A DNA stretch of 64,000 nucleotides from Verrucomicrobiota bacterium (GTDB lineage: Bacteria > Verrucomicrobiota > Verrucomicrobiia > CAIQCK01): positions 1 to 64,000 of the forward strand of contig JACRQF010000013.1 in NCBI GenBank assembly GCA_016222825.1. The letters are read 5' to 3'. Positions 17,792-27,275 of the stretch are shown piece after piece. The position numbers were made by a program, and so were the translations under genes. A model generated the notes under the pieces. It was not told the origin of the DNA and made no database searches. It saw only the letters and a program-made list of their open reading frames with translations. Position 1 is the first letter of the stretch. The number at the start of each line of letters is the position of its first letter.

Positions 17792-18865
17792 ATGCAAGCA
17801 ACAAGTGTCAATCGGGTGGACACGCCGGCCGGTGTGACTCGCCGCGAGACGGCGGACGCGGCGGTGGCCGTGGCCGGGCGGGAGAGCCGGTTGCTGTTGT
17901 CAGTCGTCTTCTCCTTCAGGAACGAAGAAGAAGTGCTGCCGGAGCTGATCCGCAGGCTGCGCGGCACGCTGAACCCCCTCGACCTCGACTATGAGTTGGT
18001 TTTTGTGAACGATGCCTCCACCGATGGCTCCCTCGAAGTGCTCTTAAAGCTGCATGAAGAGGATCCGCGAATCAAAATCATCAATATGTCGCGGAGGTTC
18101 GGGGTGTCGCCTTGCGTCATCGCGGGTTTGCGACACACCCGAGGCGACGCGGTCGTTTATATGGATGCGGACCTGCAGGATCCGCCAGAACTGATTCCGC
18201 AGTTGCTGGAGAAGTTCAGGGAAGGGCATGACGTGGTTCACACGACCCGGACCAAGAGGCTGGGCGAGGGCCGGTTCAAGATGTGGCTCACCAAACAGGC
18301 GTATAAAACCATTAACGCGGTGTCTGACATTGACATCCCGGAAAACACCGGCGACTTCAAATTGCTGTCACGGCGGGCGGTAAACCAGCTTCTCAGGCTC
18401 GGCGAATACGACCCGTTCATGCGGGGACTGGTCCGGTGGATCGGCTTCAAGCAGGCGCATGTCTTCTACGAACGCGACCGGAGATTCGCCGGAGAAACGC
18501 ATTTTTCGCTGCTCAGGAGCATCAACCCGATCAGGGAGTTCATCCGCGGGCTGACCTCCTTTTCGGAATGGCCCCTGTATTTCGCGCTGATTGTCGGCTT
18601 CATCGTTTCCGCGGGCGCTTTTGCATACTTGGTGGGGATTGTGATCACGACAGTGTTCTTTGGGATGCACAACCCCGGCTGGCCCGCCTTGATGGTGACG
18701 CTACTGTTCCTCGGAGGAACCATTCTGTTCACCATTGGCATCCTGGGAATCTACATCGGCAGGATTCATCAGGACTTGAAGCGCAGGCCGCCCTACATTG
18801 TTGAAAGCAAGATAGGAATCCAGAATGAGGGATTTTCTACAGACTGTGAGCGCGGCCGGGCCTAG
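17792..18865 (+). CDS. Polyprenyl-phosphate glycosyltransferase, GtrB/DPM1-like (GT2)
   Basis: 357 residues. The GT2 catalytic domain spans about 30-260 with the DXD-type motif D125-A-D127 (MDADLQD) and 'VNDASTDGS'. Two membrane helices follow at about 262-290 and 297-325, then 'IGRIHQDLKRRPPYIVE', the usual ending of GtrB-type enzymes. It transfers a sugar from a nucleotide donor to undecaprenyl phosphate on the inner face of the membrane. The product is the donor for GT-C enzymes outside, and two GT-C-like proteins are encoded directly downstream on the opposite strand. The 3' ends are convergent and share a CTAG (18862-18865). Confidence 0.92.
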   Translation: MQATSVNRVDTPAGVTRRETADAAVAVAGRESRLLLSVVFSFRNEEEVLPELIRRLRGTLNPLDLDYELVFVNDASTDGSLEVLLKLHEEDPRIKIINMSRRFGVSPCVIAGLRHTRGDAVVYMDADLQDPPELIPQLLEKFREGHDVVHTTRTKRLGEGRFKMWLTKQAYKTINAVSDIDIPENTGDFKLLSRRAVNQLLRLGEYDPFMRGLVRWIGFKQAHVFYERDRRFAGETHFSLLRSINPIREFIRGLTSFSEWPLYFALIVGFIVSAGAFAYLVGIVITTVFFGMHNPGWPALMVTLLFLGGTILFTIGILGIYIGRIHQDLKRRPPYIVESKIGIQNEGFSTDCERGRA

Positions 18866-21105
18866 GGGACGGACGGGTGCGCTCGCTGGCGAACGACGGG
18901 ATTGAAGAGGCCAAACTTCACGGGTGGTGAGGCGCTGTGTGACGTTTGGGCCGTGGCGCCAGGCTCAGTGTGGAAGCGAGTGGTGAGACCCTCCGGAGGG
19001 ATCCTGACCGGCAGAACAACAGGGAGAGAACTTCCTTGCGGCGGCGGGAGGAACTGGCGGCGAGCGTCTCCAGCCTGAACGGTAACGACCAAGCCATAAC
19101 CTCCCCAATCCACCAACTCGAAGGAAAGCTCGGCCTCGATGGGAATGTTGGTCAGGTTGGCAAGCCGCAGTTCGGAATCCTGTCCATCCCCGGCGGACCA
19201 TGCCCAGCGGTTGCTTCCATTTTCCTCGACGCATGGGAAACCACGGCCATAACTCACATGAACGCTTTGGAAACGCAACGCGTCGGAATCGTTGACTGCG
19301 AGCACACTGTTTAGACGAATGCATTTGCTCTTGAGGCGGTATTTCAGACTTCCGTTCGATGGGGACGATGGCAACTCGATTGCCCGATTGCCGGCTTCGT
19401 CCTGGAAGAGAAGAACACTGTGGCTTCCCAGTCGGTGAAGCAAGAGGTTGGCTTCGTCACCCAGAACGCAAATGGAGTTCTCACTATCATTGACGGTTCG
19501 CACCCGGGGAACGGGCGCGAATAGAAAGAGCGCATGGGGATGCGTGCTGTCTGCGGAATACTTGAGGTAATAACAGGTATTGGCGGGTTTTCGGCCCGCG
19601 AGATCCAGAAACTCCGAGGCTCGTGGGGTGATGCGGATGTGCTTGCCTGACTTCGTTTGGACATACAAATCCCAATAGTTGTCGGGAACCAAAGCGAAGT
19701 TGTTCAGTTTCTTGAATAGTGAAGGCGCATAGACAACGGCGCCCTTTTCGACGGCTTGGAACTCCGGGGTTCTCATCCATTCATCCATGAGTTCCCATCG
19801 CAGACCTTCGTGCCGTCTTGTCTGGGCCATGGTCTCGTTGTGGAGTCCTGTAACCGTGGTCACGATGAATGTTGTGAGGAAGATCAACGGGATGGAAAGC
19901 ATTCCTGGCAACCTGGCTGTAAAGCAGAGGAGCAACGCCCACAACACAGCAGCGCCAAACGTGGAGTAATAAGTGCCAGTATAGCCGGACAGCCACGAGG
20001 CCCACGCTTGGTATTTACCATTGAGGGCGAACGGAACATTGGGAAGAACCATCAGGAAGAGCGCGAACAGAAACAAAGGCGCTGTTCCTGCGGGAGGAGT
20101 TCGGGCAATGCGCCGGGTTGCATGGACAGCCAGAGCGGACAACGCCAGTCCCTTGACGATGACGGCTGGATTGATGCCGGCGATGCTCTTCAGCAGAAGC
20201 GTGATTGTGCAGTTCCCGCCACAAAGCGTTGAGAGATCGGAAAACGAGTGTCCGCTGCCAAACGGACTTCTGACAAAGAACTGCCACGTTGGAACAGACG
20301 GCAGCACATAGGAAGACAGGGTTGAGAGAATCGTGGATGCGGCGAACGTCCCTGTGAAGGTGTTGCCTTCATAGGCAGATGGAAATCCCAGTCGAAACCC
20401 AAGATAGGCTGCGGAGAAGAGTGCCACTGGAAGCAGGGAAACCAGAAGGTTCTTGAGCTTGAATGCCGCCCCTCCGTGTCTCGCCAGCAGCAGCGGGAAG
20501 ACCGGGAAGAGGCAGATGAACATCTCGCTGTATTGCAGGGAGAGGAAGTAAAGGAAGGCCGAGAGCCACGCCAGATGCGCCTTGTTTGTTCGGAGAAAGT
20601 GTTCTTGGAACGCCAAAGCGAGGAGGAAGAAGCTGAAGGGCAGCGAATAGAGAATGGGAGCCCCGACCAGCGGAAAGAATGACCAACTGTCCTGGACGGT
20701 GGCCACCCAGACGCACGATGCGAGAAAACCGAAATGGAAGGACCGGCTCACCAAGCATAGAAGATGGCCGAGCAGGACGGCGTTGGTGACGACGCTCAGC
20801 AGCGCCAAAGCGTTTACCATCGTGTGTCCCCCAAGAGCTTCACCGAGGCGATGGCTGCCGATGGCCGTGAACCCGTGCAACGACATGATGTGAAGGCGTC
20901 CTTGCGCCTTGGCGCCGTCATAGGCATCCCTATAGGTTCCCATGGCGCAGAGCATGTCGTCAGTGGTGCAGAAACCCGTCTGCAAGAATGACCAGAATGT
21001 CAGCAACGAGAGAAGCAAGAAGAGGGCCGCGTATGAAAGCAACTGGGAGGGAACCGCTTCTGCCGCAGCCAGTCTTGCATTCAACGTATTTGCTTCCGCC
21101 GTCAT
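18862..21105 (-). CDS. GT-C-like polytopic membrane protein with C-terminal soluble domain (paralog 1)
   Basis: 747 residues with about ten hydrophobic segments up to residue 430, then a soluble region of about 310 residues. The first loop carries an acidic pair D49-D50 in 'TGFCTTDDMLCA', the place where GT-C glycosyltransferases hold their catalytic or metal-binding acidic residues. It is homologous to the next gene throughout ('AQGRL', 'YSEMF', 'IRLNSV', 'LGDEANL'/'VGDEADL'). I infer a transferase that uses the polyprenyl-phosphate sugar made by the GtrB-like enzyme, acting on the outer face of the membrane. No exact family was recognised. It overlaps the upstream paralog by 4 bp (ATGA). 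Confidence 0.8.
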   Translation of the reverse strand: MTAEANTLNARLAAAEAVPSQLLSYAALFLLLSLLTFWSFLQTGFCTTDDMLCAMGTYRDAYDGAKAQGRLHIMSLHGFTAIGSHRLGEALGGHTMVNALALLSVVTNAVLLGHLLCLVSRSFHFGFLASCVWVATVQDSWSFFPLVGAPILYSLPFSFFLLALAFQEHFLRTNKAHLAWLSAFLYFLSLQYSEMFICLFPVFPLLLARHGGAAFKLKNLLVSLLPVALFSAAYLGFRLGFPSAYEGNTFTGTFAASTILSTLSSYVLPSVPTWQFFVRSPFGSGHSFSDLSTLCGGNCTITLLLKSIAGINPAVIVKGLALSALAVHATRRIARTPPAGTAPLFLFALFLMVLPNVPFALNGKYQAWASWLSGYTGTYYSTFGAAVLWALLLCFTARLPGMLSIPLIFLTTFIVTTVTGLHNETMAQTRRHEGLRWELMDEWMRTPEFQAVEKGAVVYAPSLFKKLNNFALVPDNYWDLYVQTKSGKHIRITPRASEFLDLAGRKPANTCYYLKYSADSTHPHALFLFAPVPRVRTVNDSENSICVLGDEANLLLHRLGSHSVLLFQDEAGNRAIELPSSPSNGSLKYRLKSKCIRLNSVLAVNDSDALRFQSVHVSYGRGFPCVEENGSNRWAWSAGDGQDSELRLANLTNIPIEAELSFELVDWGGYGLVVTVQAGDARRQFLPPPQGSSLPVVLPVRIPPEGLTTRFHTEPGATAQTSHSASPPVKFGLFNPVVRQRAHPSVP

Positions 21106-23021
21106 GGAGACGATTGCCTGAATGATTTGCGGATGACAGATTCAAGACCGAGGGCGTCGGGGTTGTTGACGGCAAACACGCTGTTGAGACGGATGGCCTT
21201 GCCTGTCAGATGGAATGCAAAACTCCTGGCGGATGAGGATGGAACCTCCATCGCTCGTTCTCCCGTCTCATCGCGGAAAAGCAGAATCCGGCGAACGTTG
21301 GGCGCGCGGAAAAACAGGTCGGCTTCGTCGCCAACCGCCAGCACCGGATCCTCGGCGCTCCCTCCCATTTGCAGATCGCGGACGGGTGAGAAGAGAAGGC
21401 ACCCCTCGGGCCGATTATGGTCCGCGGAATACTTGAGGTAGTAACGCGGAGCGGACGCCGAAGTCGTATCCCGAAAAGCCGCTTCCATTTCCTCTTTGCT
21501 GGTGAGGATGTTGAGGGCCTTGCCCGTTTTGTGGAGCACATACGCGTTCCAATACCCGGGGAAAGGATCGGCGCAGCCGAAACTTCGAGTCTTGAGCGTG
21601 GGCGCGCAGACGATGCTGCCGGCGGGAATGGTTTGAAACGAACTGCTCGAAAGAAAATCATCCACGAGTTCCCACCGTTTGTGGGAGTAAGCCTTGCTGG
21701 TTACTTCGGCCTCGTTCCATGCCGAGACGCTCAGCGTGCCCGCAAAAACGAGCGCAGCAAAAGAGGCCGCTATTGTATTGCGAGTCAGACCGGCGCGGAC
21801 AACGGCTGTCAGGTGGCAGGCGGCGGCCCCCATCAGGAGACAAATTCCGAAGAAGGAGTAATACGTGCCCACGTAAATCCTGGAATTAGCCTGGCAAACC
21901 CAGAACTGATACTTCGGAGTGAGCGCATGAGGGAGATTGGGCAGAAAGACGAGGCAAACCGCAAACGTGCCAATGACGGCCCACGTGGAGAAAGATAACG
22001 CCACCGCGAAACGGCGCAGCAAGGCCCATGCGACGCCGGCTGCAAGGGCTGCACGGAGCAACCATGCCGGCTCAAAATGGCGGAAGTTTTGCAGCCAGGC
22101 AGTCAACTCTGGCAGGCCGTGCAGCGGGTTGAGTGAAACACCGCCAAACTGGGAAAAGCGGCTGACTTCGCCAAAGAATTGGTATTCGCAAGTCGGAAAA
22201 CCGGACAGACTGTAAGTCCACAGCGTCCGGAAGAAATCTCTGAATTGGAAGGATGTGCCCAGGGAGTTGCCATCATAAGCCGACGGGTGGGTTGCGCGCC
22301 ACACTGCGTAGAGCAACGCCATGAGCGCCCAGAACGCGCCGTGAAACAAGAGGGACTTCCATGAGGCTGCGGGATGCCGGTAGAGAACTGGCAGGAAGCA
22401 GAGGGCGAGAACGTAGAACATCTCACTGTAATGAAGCGTCAGCGCATACAGGACCGCGCTCAGGAGCAGCATCCCCTTCGATTTCTTCTCGAGTCCATGG
22501 TCCAAGGTGATCAGGGAGAGAAAGAACAACGATAACGGCACGGTATAAACCAGCGGGGCGGATGTGATCAGATAGTGCTCCCAACTGTCTCGTTGCAGCG
22601 CGGCCCAAGCCAGCAGCGCCAGCCATGTGACGGCGGCGCTTCCGGTCAGGCGGCGGACGAGCCAGCCGAACAAAGCGAAGTTCAAGACGATCGCCAGCAG
22701 CGAAACCGCCTTGATGAGAACCATGTCGCGGAAAGCGTGGGCCGCGCTGGCGGTCAGTGCGTGCAGCGACATCAAGTATAAGCGCCCTTGTGCCCTGGCC
22801 CATTCGACATAACCACTGTAGGGATGATAGGCGATGATCATGTCGTCGTTGGTCGCATACCCGGTGTTTAGGTAGGGCAGGAGGAAAGTGAAGAGCAAGA
22901 GGCCCACCGCGGCGGCTATAGACGCACTCGGCATGAAAGCAGCACGGCTCGCCTGGGGCAACAGTGCTGGCTCAGACTGTGCCGGTGTCGTTTTCAAATC
23001 GGTGGATGAGCCGCGCTTCAT
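21102..23021 (-). CDS. GT-C-like polytopic membrane protein with C-terminal soluble domain (paralog 2)
   Basis: 639 residues with the same plan as the gene at 18862-21105: a membrane helix at about 35-52, the acidic pair D59-D60 ('TNDDMIIAYHPYSGY'), about ten further hydrophobic segments, and a soluble tail that ends with the 'IRLNSVFAVNNPDALGLESV' region. The tail is about 100 residues shorter than in the paralog. The two genes overlap by 4 bp and follow a methyltransferase by 80 or fewer bases (gap 9 bp), so all three form one operon. The function is inferred as in paralog 1. Confidence 0.8.
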   Translation of the reverse strand: MKRGSSTDLKTTPAQSEPALLPQASRAAFMPSASIAAAVGLLLFTFLLPYLNTGYATNDDMIIAYHPYSGYVEWARAQGRLYLMSLHALTASAAHAFRDMVLIKAVSLLAIVLNFALFGWLVRRLTGSAAVTWLALLAWAALQRDSWEHYLITSAPLVYTVPLSLFFLSLITLDHGLEKKSKGMLLLSAVLYALTLHYSEMFYVLALCFLPVLYRHPAASWKSLLFHGAFWALMALLYAVWRATHPSAYDGNSLGTSFQFRDFFRTLWTYSLSGFPTCEYQFFGEVSRFSQFGGVSLNPLHGLPELTAWLQNFRHFEPAWLLRAALAAGVAWALLRRFAVALSFSTWAVIGTFAVCLVFLPNLPHALTPKYQFWVCQANSRIYVGTYYSFFGICLLMGAAACHLTAVVRAGLTRNTIAASFAALVFAGTLSVSAWNEAEVTSKAYSHKRWELVDDFLSSSSFQTIPAGSIVCAPTLKTRSFGCADPFPGYWNAYVLHKTGKALNILTSKEEMEAAFRDTTSASAPRYYLKYSADHNRPEGCLLFSPVRDLQMGGSAEDPVLAVGDEADLFFRAPNVRRILLFRDETGERAMEVPSSSARSFAFHLTGKAIRLNSVFAVNNPDALGLESVIRKSFRQSSP

Positions 23022-23030
23022 GGTTTGGCT

Positions 23031-23933
23031 TCATTTCGCGGCCACGATCACCATGTTCTCCACACAAGCGCGGATATTGTGTTCCGCCAGATGCAGTCGC
23101 TGTAGGAGGTTTCGCAAGGGGGCTTTGAGTGTGGCCGGCAACGGCAGCATACGGATCACATGATCGAGTTGATAGCTGTTGGCCATGTCCTTGATCGAGA
23201 CCACTCGAAAGCCGTGCTTTTCCAGAATCTTCCGCATGGTGGATTTGTCCCAGAGAAACATGTGCGAGATATCATAGGTCGAGGCGCGCGAGCCAAGAAC
23301 CGTCGGCAGAAAGGAGTGGATGTTGTGGTGGATGGCCAGCACAAGACCGGCCGGCTTCAGGTAATGGCGGACCATCTGGAGAAAACGGTTTGGCTCCGTG
23401 ATGTGGTCGAACACCTGGAAGAAACAAATGAAGTCGAAGAAGCTTTCAGGGAACAACCCTTCTTTCAGTTCAGTCGTGCGAATGCGGTTCCGGATGGCGT
23501 CATCGGCGGCGCGGACAGCTTGTTCGCCTGGTTCGACGCCGAAGACATTTAGGGACGGGTATCTCGCCTGCACTTCTTTGAGCAGGAACCCGTTGGAACA
23601 GCCGACTTCCAGGAAGTTACCAGACGTTGTTCGAGGAACAATCTTCTCGATCTCGCCCAGATAGTCGCGAAGCATGTTCTGCAACTGCGGCTCGCTGATG
23701 AACTGGCTTTGGGCGTAAAGCCTGAGGATCTTCTCTTGGGAGATTCTCGGTGTGGAATAGATGAGGCCACAGCCTTTGCAGCGAACGACGCGAAAATGGG
23801 TGTGTGTTGGGGTTTTTCTGGCCACAAAGGCCAGGTCATCTTCCCTGAACTTTGCGGGGTAACGCACCGTGAACTTCGCCTCCGGCCCGCAAATGGGGCA
23901 GAAGACGGTTTCCATGAGGTTCTCTTCCGTCAT
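23031..23933 (-). CDS. Zinc-binding methyltransferase (Methyltransf_23 type)
   Basis: 300 residues. The N-terminus has a four-cysteine zinc site, C12/C15 (CPIC) and C52/C55 (CKGC). The core contains 'FLEVGCSNGFLLKEV' (about 108-122), 'CFFQVFDHITEP' and 'AIHHNIHSF'. Related zinc-ribbon C-methyltransferases act on nucleotide-linked deoxysugars, but others with this layout modify unrelated small molecules, so the substrate stays open. It is the first gene of an operon with the two GT-C-like proteins, only 9 bp upstream of the first of them. Confidence 0.87.
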   Translation of the reverse strand: MTEENLMETVFCPICGPEAKFTVRYPAKFREDDLAFVARKTPTHTHFRVVRCKGCGLIYSTPRISQEKILRLYAQSQFISEPQLQNMLRDYLGEIEKIVPRTTSGNFLEVGCSNGFLLKEVQARYPSLNVFGVEPGEQAVRAADDAIRNRIRTTELKEGLFPESFFDFICFFQVFDHITEPNRFLQMVRHYLKPAGLVLAIHHNIHSFLPTVLGSRASTYDISHMFLWDKSTMRKILEKHGFRVVSIKDMANSYQLDHVIRMLPLPATLKAPLRNLLQRLHLAEHNIRACVENMVIVAAK

Positions 23934-24239
23934 TCAGACGCCGTTCCTGTTCCGGTGGATTCGTTGCATGTGCTGGTTTCTTCGTGACAGTAAACCGTCC
24001 GGGCTTCCTCAGCATTCTCTCTGAGACCTCTCGGTGTTGCGCACCGTGTTTTGCCCACACACCAGCGGCATTGTAGTGCCCGACCGTTACTACGCAAGGC
24101 AGAACCCGTCAACCATTGCCGAAAGGGCCAAGGCCGTCCACGGAAGGTTGCGCGCTTTCCGGCACGACTGGGTGGTTGTTCCGGTTACGGCCCTGACTTG
24201 TGTCTTCCGGGTTTGCAGAATCCAGTCCCGCGTCCGAGC
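23934..24239. other. Intergenic region between two minus-strand genes
   Basis: 306 bp that hold the leader of the methyltransferase operon and the 3' flank of the large secreted protein at 24240. I see no gene, no strong terminator and no repeat here. Confidence 0.5.
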
Positions 24240-27200
24240 CTATTGCGGCGCGACTGTGGCGTGCCAGAGGAACTTCACGTCGCGGTTGTTGTCGCGAGCC
24301 GGCAGGCGAAGACGGACGACGCGACCGCTCGCCTGGGTGGGCGTGGCGGAAGCGCCGTCCAGCGTCAGCATCAGCCTGCCGGTCATGCGCGCAGGCAATT
24401 CCACCGCCACCTCGCCTTCCGGAGTGGCGTAAACCCACACGTCAGCGTGACGCGCGCAGCCTTCAGTCACAAACGAGGTGCCGTCGTCCTGCAAGCTGGT
24501 TGCGACAACGCCCGGCGCCGTCGTGCGAAAACCGAAAGCGGGCAACGCTCGACCGGCGACAAGGCACGGCTGCGCGTCGAGGTTGGCAATGATCTCGACC
24601 GGACCATAAGAGGCTCGGATGATGCCGTTGTCGCGCTCAGCCGTTTGGTGGAGCACGGCCTCCGGGCGCGATCGTCGTGGTGAAGCAGCAGAATCGCGCC
24701 CGGAGCTCGCGCTCCACCGTTCGTGAGTGAACGCCTTCAACGGTTCGCCGATGTAGCGGGCGACGACGGACTTTTGCAGGCGGTCGAGCCAGCGCAGCCA
24801 CTCGCGCGGCCCGTCCCGATCCAGCGCGGGCGCGGCGATGCGATAGCTCAGGCCGTAGCCGAGCGCCAGCGTCCACGCGAGCGTCTCGCGGTTCGTGACG
24901 AACTGGCCGAGATCGTGGTGGACGAACGAGCATTTGTCGTGGGCGATGATGTGCGCCAGCGGGAAGATGTCCCACGTCCGCGGTGAATACTCGTGCTTCA
25001 TCAGCCGCCGCCACGACGGCCCGCCTTCGGTCGGCACGATGCCCCACGTCATGCCGCAAAGCTGCGCCTCGTAGTTCGCCGCGCGATCCCAGCCCGACTC
25101 GGTTGAGAGCGGTTTCCTCGCGGCGTCTTCGGCGACTTGCGACAGCAGGCCGTCGGTGTAGGCAAAAGGCGTCGGCGAGGCGGGGTTGGTGTCGTAGCAC
25201 CAGCCGCGCGCGCCGCACTGGTCCTGGAACAGCACGTCCACCGGATAATCCTCGCTGAACTGCCGCACGGTCTCGCGGTTGGCGCGCTGCACCGCCGGAT
25301 GCCAGTGACAGATCGTCCAGCCATCGTTGCCGGGATTGCCGTAGCGTTCGTAGCTTGGCTTGCCGTCGAGGCCGCGCAACAACGGCGCGTCGCCCTCGCG
25401 CTCGAACGTCGGTCCCTTCGGATGATCGCACCACCACGTCGGGTTCGTGTAGGGCATCACCAGATGGCCGAGCGCGTGGCAGCGGTCGAAGAACTCGCGA
25501 AACTGCGCGGGCGTGCCGAACTTCTGTTGCGGTGGCAGATGGTCAGGATACTCCTTGTCGAAGCCGCCCTTGAGGTAGTCGGCGAAGTGGACAAGCGCCG
25601 GTGACGGCAGCTTGTCCAGATGCGCCAACTTCTCGGCGCAGTTGCCGGCGTAATAGACCAGCACCGACTTCTTGAACTTCGCCAGCAAGTCGGCCGGCAT
25701 TTTCTCGCTGAGCTTCTGTTTGATTTGGTTCGCGTCGCAGTAGTCGCGCAACGTTTTATCGACCGGCTTGCCGATGGCGAGCCGCACGACCGGCGTGCGC
25801 CAACTTCTCCCGGCATCGACGAATGTGGCGAACCCGCGCTCGCACCAGCCGCCGCGCTCGTCGCCGCCGCAACCGAGCTTGCCGGGCACGAAGATGGCGT
25901 CTGGCTCCTTCGCACCGGCCCACGCCGGCCACTTCATCGGCTGCACGCCGTAGAGCGACGCCGAGCCGCCGCGCGTGTCGAGCTGCATGAAGTCCGCGAA
26001 CGCCGGCGGATACGTCGCACTGAAGCTCATCCATTTTACGGGCCGCAGCGCCGCGTGGAACGGATAGCCGCCGACCTCGAACCAATTACCGCCGGCACGG
26101 ACGAACTTGCCGATGGCCGCTACCGCCGCCGGCAACTCGTCATCGCTAGCCGCGGGCAGCATTTCGCCGTAAGGATTGATGATGGCAAGAAACTCGCGCG
26201 ACCCCAGCGCCGCCAGCATTTCACGCGGCGAGCGCAATTCGACGACTGTTCTTGACGCGCGTAGCGCAGTCAGCAAGTCCTGAACGGCCATCGCTGTGCC
26301 GCCACCACGCTGCGGACCGGCTGCGAGCGAAACGAAACCAAGTTTGTTGCGGCCTTCGGCAGCTTTCGCAAATAGCTTCTCGACCGCCGCCTTCACCATC
26401 GCGACAACAAGCCGTTGCTCCTTGTCTCCGACGAAGCCGCCGACGCGCCAGAGCAGGCCCGCGCCGCCAAGATGGCTGGCGGAGAAGTAAGCGCCGTTGT
26501 CGGAGTCGGCGAGCACGAGATCGGCCTGGCCTTTCGCTGGTGCGCGATTGACGGTGGCTTGCGCGCTCGCGATACGCTTGGCAAGTCCGGTGCCGAACCA
26601 CTCACGGCCCTCGGCGGTGACGCGCAATGCGACCGGGGCATCGTGGACATCCCGCATCCGCAGCGAGCCGCCATAGAGACTGGCGTAGCCGCGCCCGCCG
26701 GTGGTGATGTGACGCCAGCCGGCCGGCTCGTCTTCCGATTGCTGTTTGAAGAACGCGGGCCGAAGCGCCATGCCGACGCCGTTGTTGCCGTTGGACGGGC
26801 AGACGAAACGGTCGAGCGCGTCGGGATCGAAGCGCAGCCGCGCCGGCACCGCGAAGTCGAGCAGCGTCTTCTTCGTCGGCAGGACTTCAGCGACAAACTC
26901 CACGTCGCCGTCGCGGCCAGTGGCAATCACGCGGACCGTGAGATCGTCGTGGCGGTAGAAAAGATGGAGAGCGTTGGCTTTTGCGTCACGCTCATAGGTG
27001 AAGGCGCAATTGGTGGCGCAGAGTTCGCCGCCATCTCGGAACCGCGCGTGCCACAGGCCGTGTTCGCCGCTGGCGCAAATGGAGCCGGGCTTGCCGCGCT
27101 GGGTGATGGCGAGGATGGAGCCATTGGCGGCACTGAAGCTAACCGAGCAAGCGCCGCTCGTCAGCGTGAGCGTATCGCCCTGCTGTGCGCCTGACACTGC

Positions 27201-27257
27201 GAAGCACAGCGAGACAGACGCGACGATGGCGGTGAACTGTCGGAACGGGAAATTCAT
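24240..27257 (-). CDS. Large secreted glycoside-hydrolase-like protein (DUF6259-type)
   Basis: 1005 residues with a signal peptide (cleavage after about residue 24, '...AVSGA'). An N-terminal beta-sandwich of about 300 residues is followed by a region that looks like a TIM barrel, with 'VDVLFQDQCGARGWCYD' and 'STESGWDR' supplying the likely acidic catalytic loops, then a C-terminal beta domain. The layout resembles DUF6259 proteins, which are distantly related to GH36/GH97-type galactosidases. That assignment is from memory of the layout, not a search. A 72-bp palindrome (24647-24718) is inserted in frame at about residues 847-870, just after the barrel. The gene lies 18 bp upstream of the GH172-type gene's 3' end on the same strand and probably follows it in one transcript. 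Confidence 0.8.
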   Translation of the reverse strand: MNFPFRQFTAIVASVSLCFAVSGAQQGDTLTLTSGACSVSFSAANGSILAITQRGKPGSICASGEHGLWHARFRDGGELCATNCAFTYERDAKANALHLFYRHDDLTVRVIATGRDGDVEFVAEVLPTKKTLLDFAVPARLRFDPDALDRFVCPSNGNNGVGMALRPAFFKQQSEDEPAGWRHITTGGRGYASLYGGSLRMRDVHDAPVALRVTAEGREWFGTGLAKRIASAQATVNRAPAKGQADLVLADSDNGAYFSASHLGGAGLLWRVGGFVGDKEQRLVVAMVKAAVEKLFAKAAEGRNKLGFVSLAAGPQRGGGTAMAVQDLLTALRASRTVVELRSPREMLAALGSREFLAIINPYGEMLPAASDDELPAAVAAIGKFVRAGGNWFEVGGYPFHAALRPVKWMSFSATYPPAFADFMQLDTRGGSASLYGVQPMKWPAWAGAKEPDAIFVPGKLGCGGDERGGWCERGFATFVDAGRSWRTPVVRLAIGKPVDKTLRDYCDANQIKQKLSEKMPADLLAKFKKSVLVYYAGNCAEKLAHLDKLPSPALVHFADYLKGGFDKEYPDHLPPQQKFGTPAQFREFFDRCHALGHLVMPYTNPTWWCDHPKGPTFEREGDAPLLRGLDGKPSYERYGNPGNDGWTICHWHPAVQRANRETVRQFSEDYPVDVLFQDQCGARGWCYDTNPASPTPFAYTDGLLSQVAEDAARKPLSTESGWDRAANYEAQLCGMTWGIVPTEGGPSWRRLMKHEYSPRTWDIFPLAHIIAHDKCSFVHHDLGQFVTNRETLAWTLALGYGLSYRIAAPALDRDGPREWLRWLDRLQKSVVARYIGEPLKAFTHERWSASSGRDSAASPRRSRPEAVLHQTAERDNGIIRASYGPVEIIANLDAQPCLVAGRALPAFGFRTTAPGVVATSLQDDGTSFVTEGCARHADVWVYATPEGEVAVELPARMTGRLMLTLDGASATPTQASGRVVRLRLPARDNNRDVKFLWHATVAPQ
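24647..24718. repeat. In-frame palindromic element inside the large secreted protein gene
   Basis: An outer 8-bp stem (GGTGGAGC, 24647-24654, with 24711-24718) and an inner 12-bp stem (TCCGGGCGCGAT, 24661-24672, with 24693-24704) enclose a 20-base loop. The element is 72 bp, exactly 24 codons, and encodes a Ser/Arg/Ala-rich stretch unlike its surroundings. Confidence 0.7.
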
Positions 27258-27275
27258 GCGCTGCTCTTACCAGAT

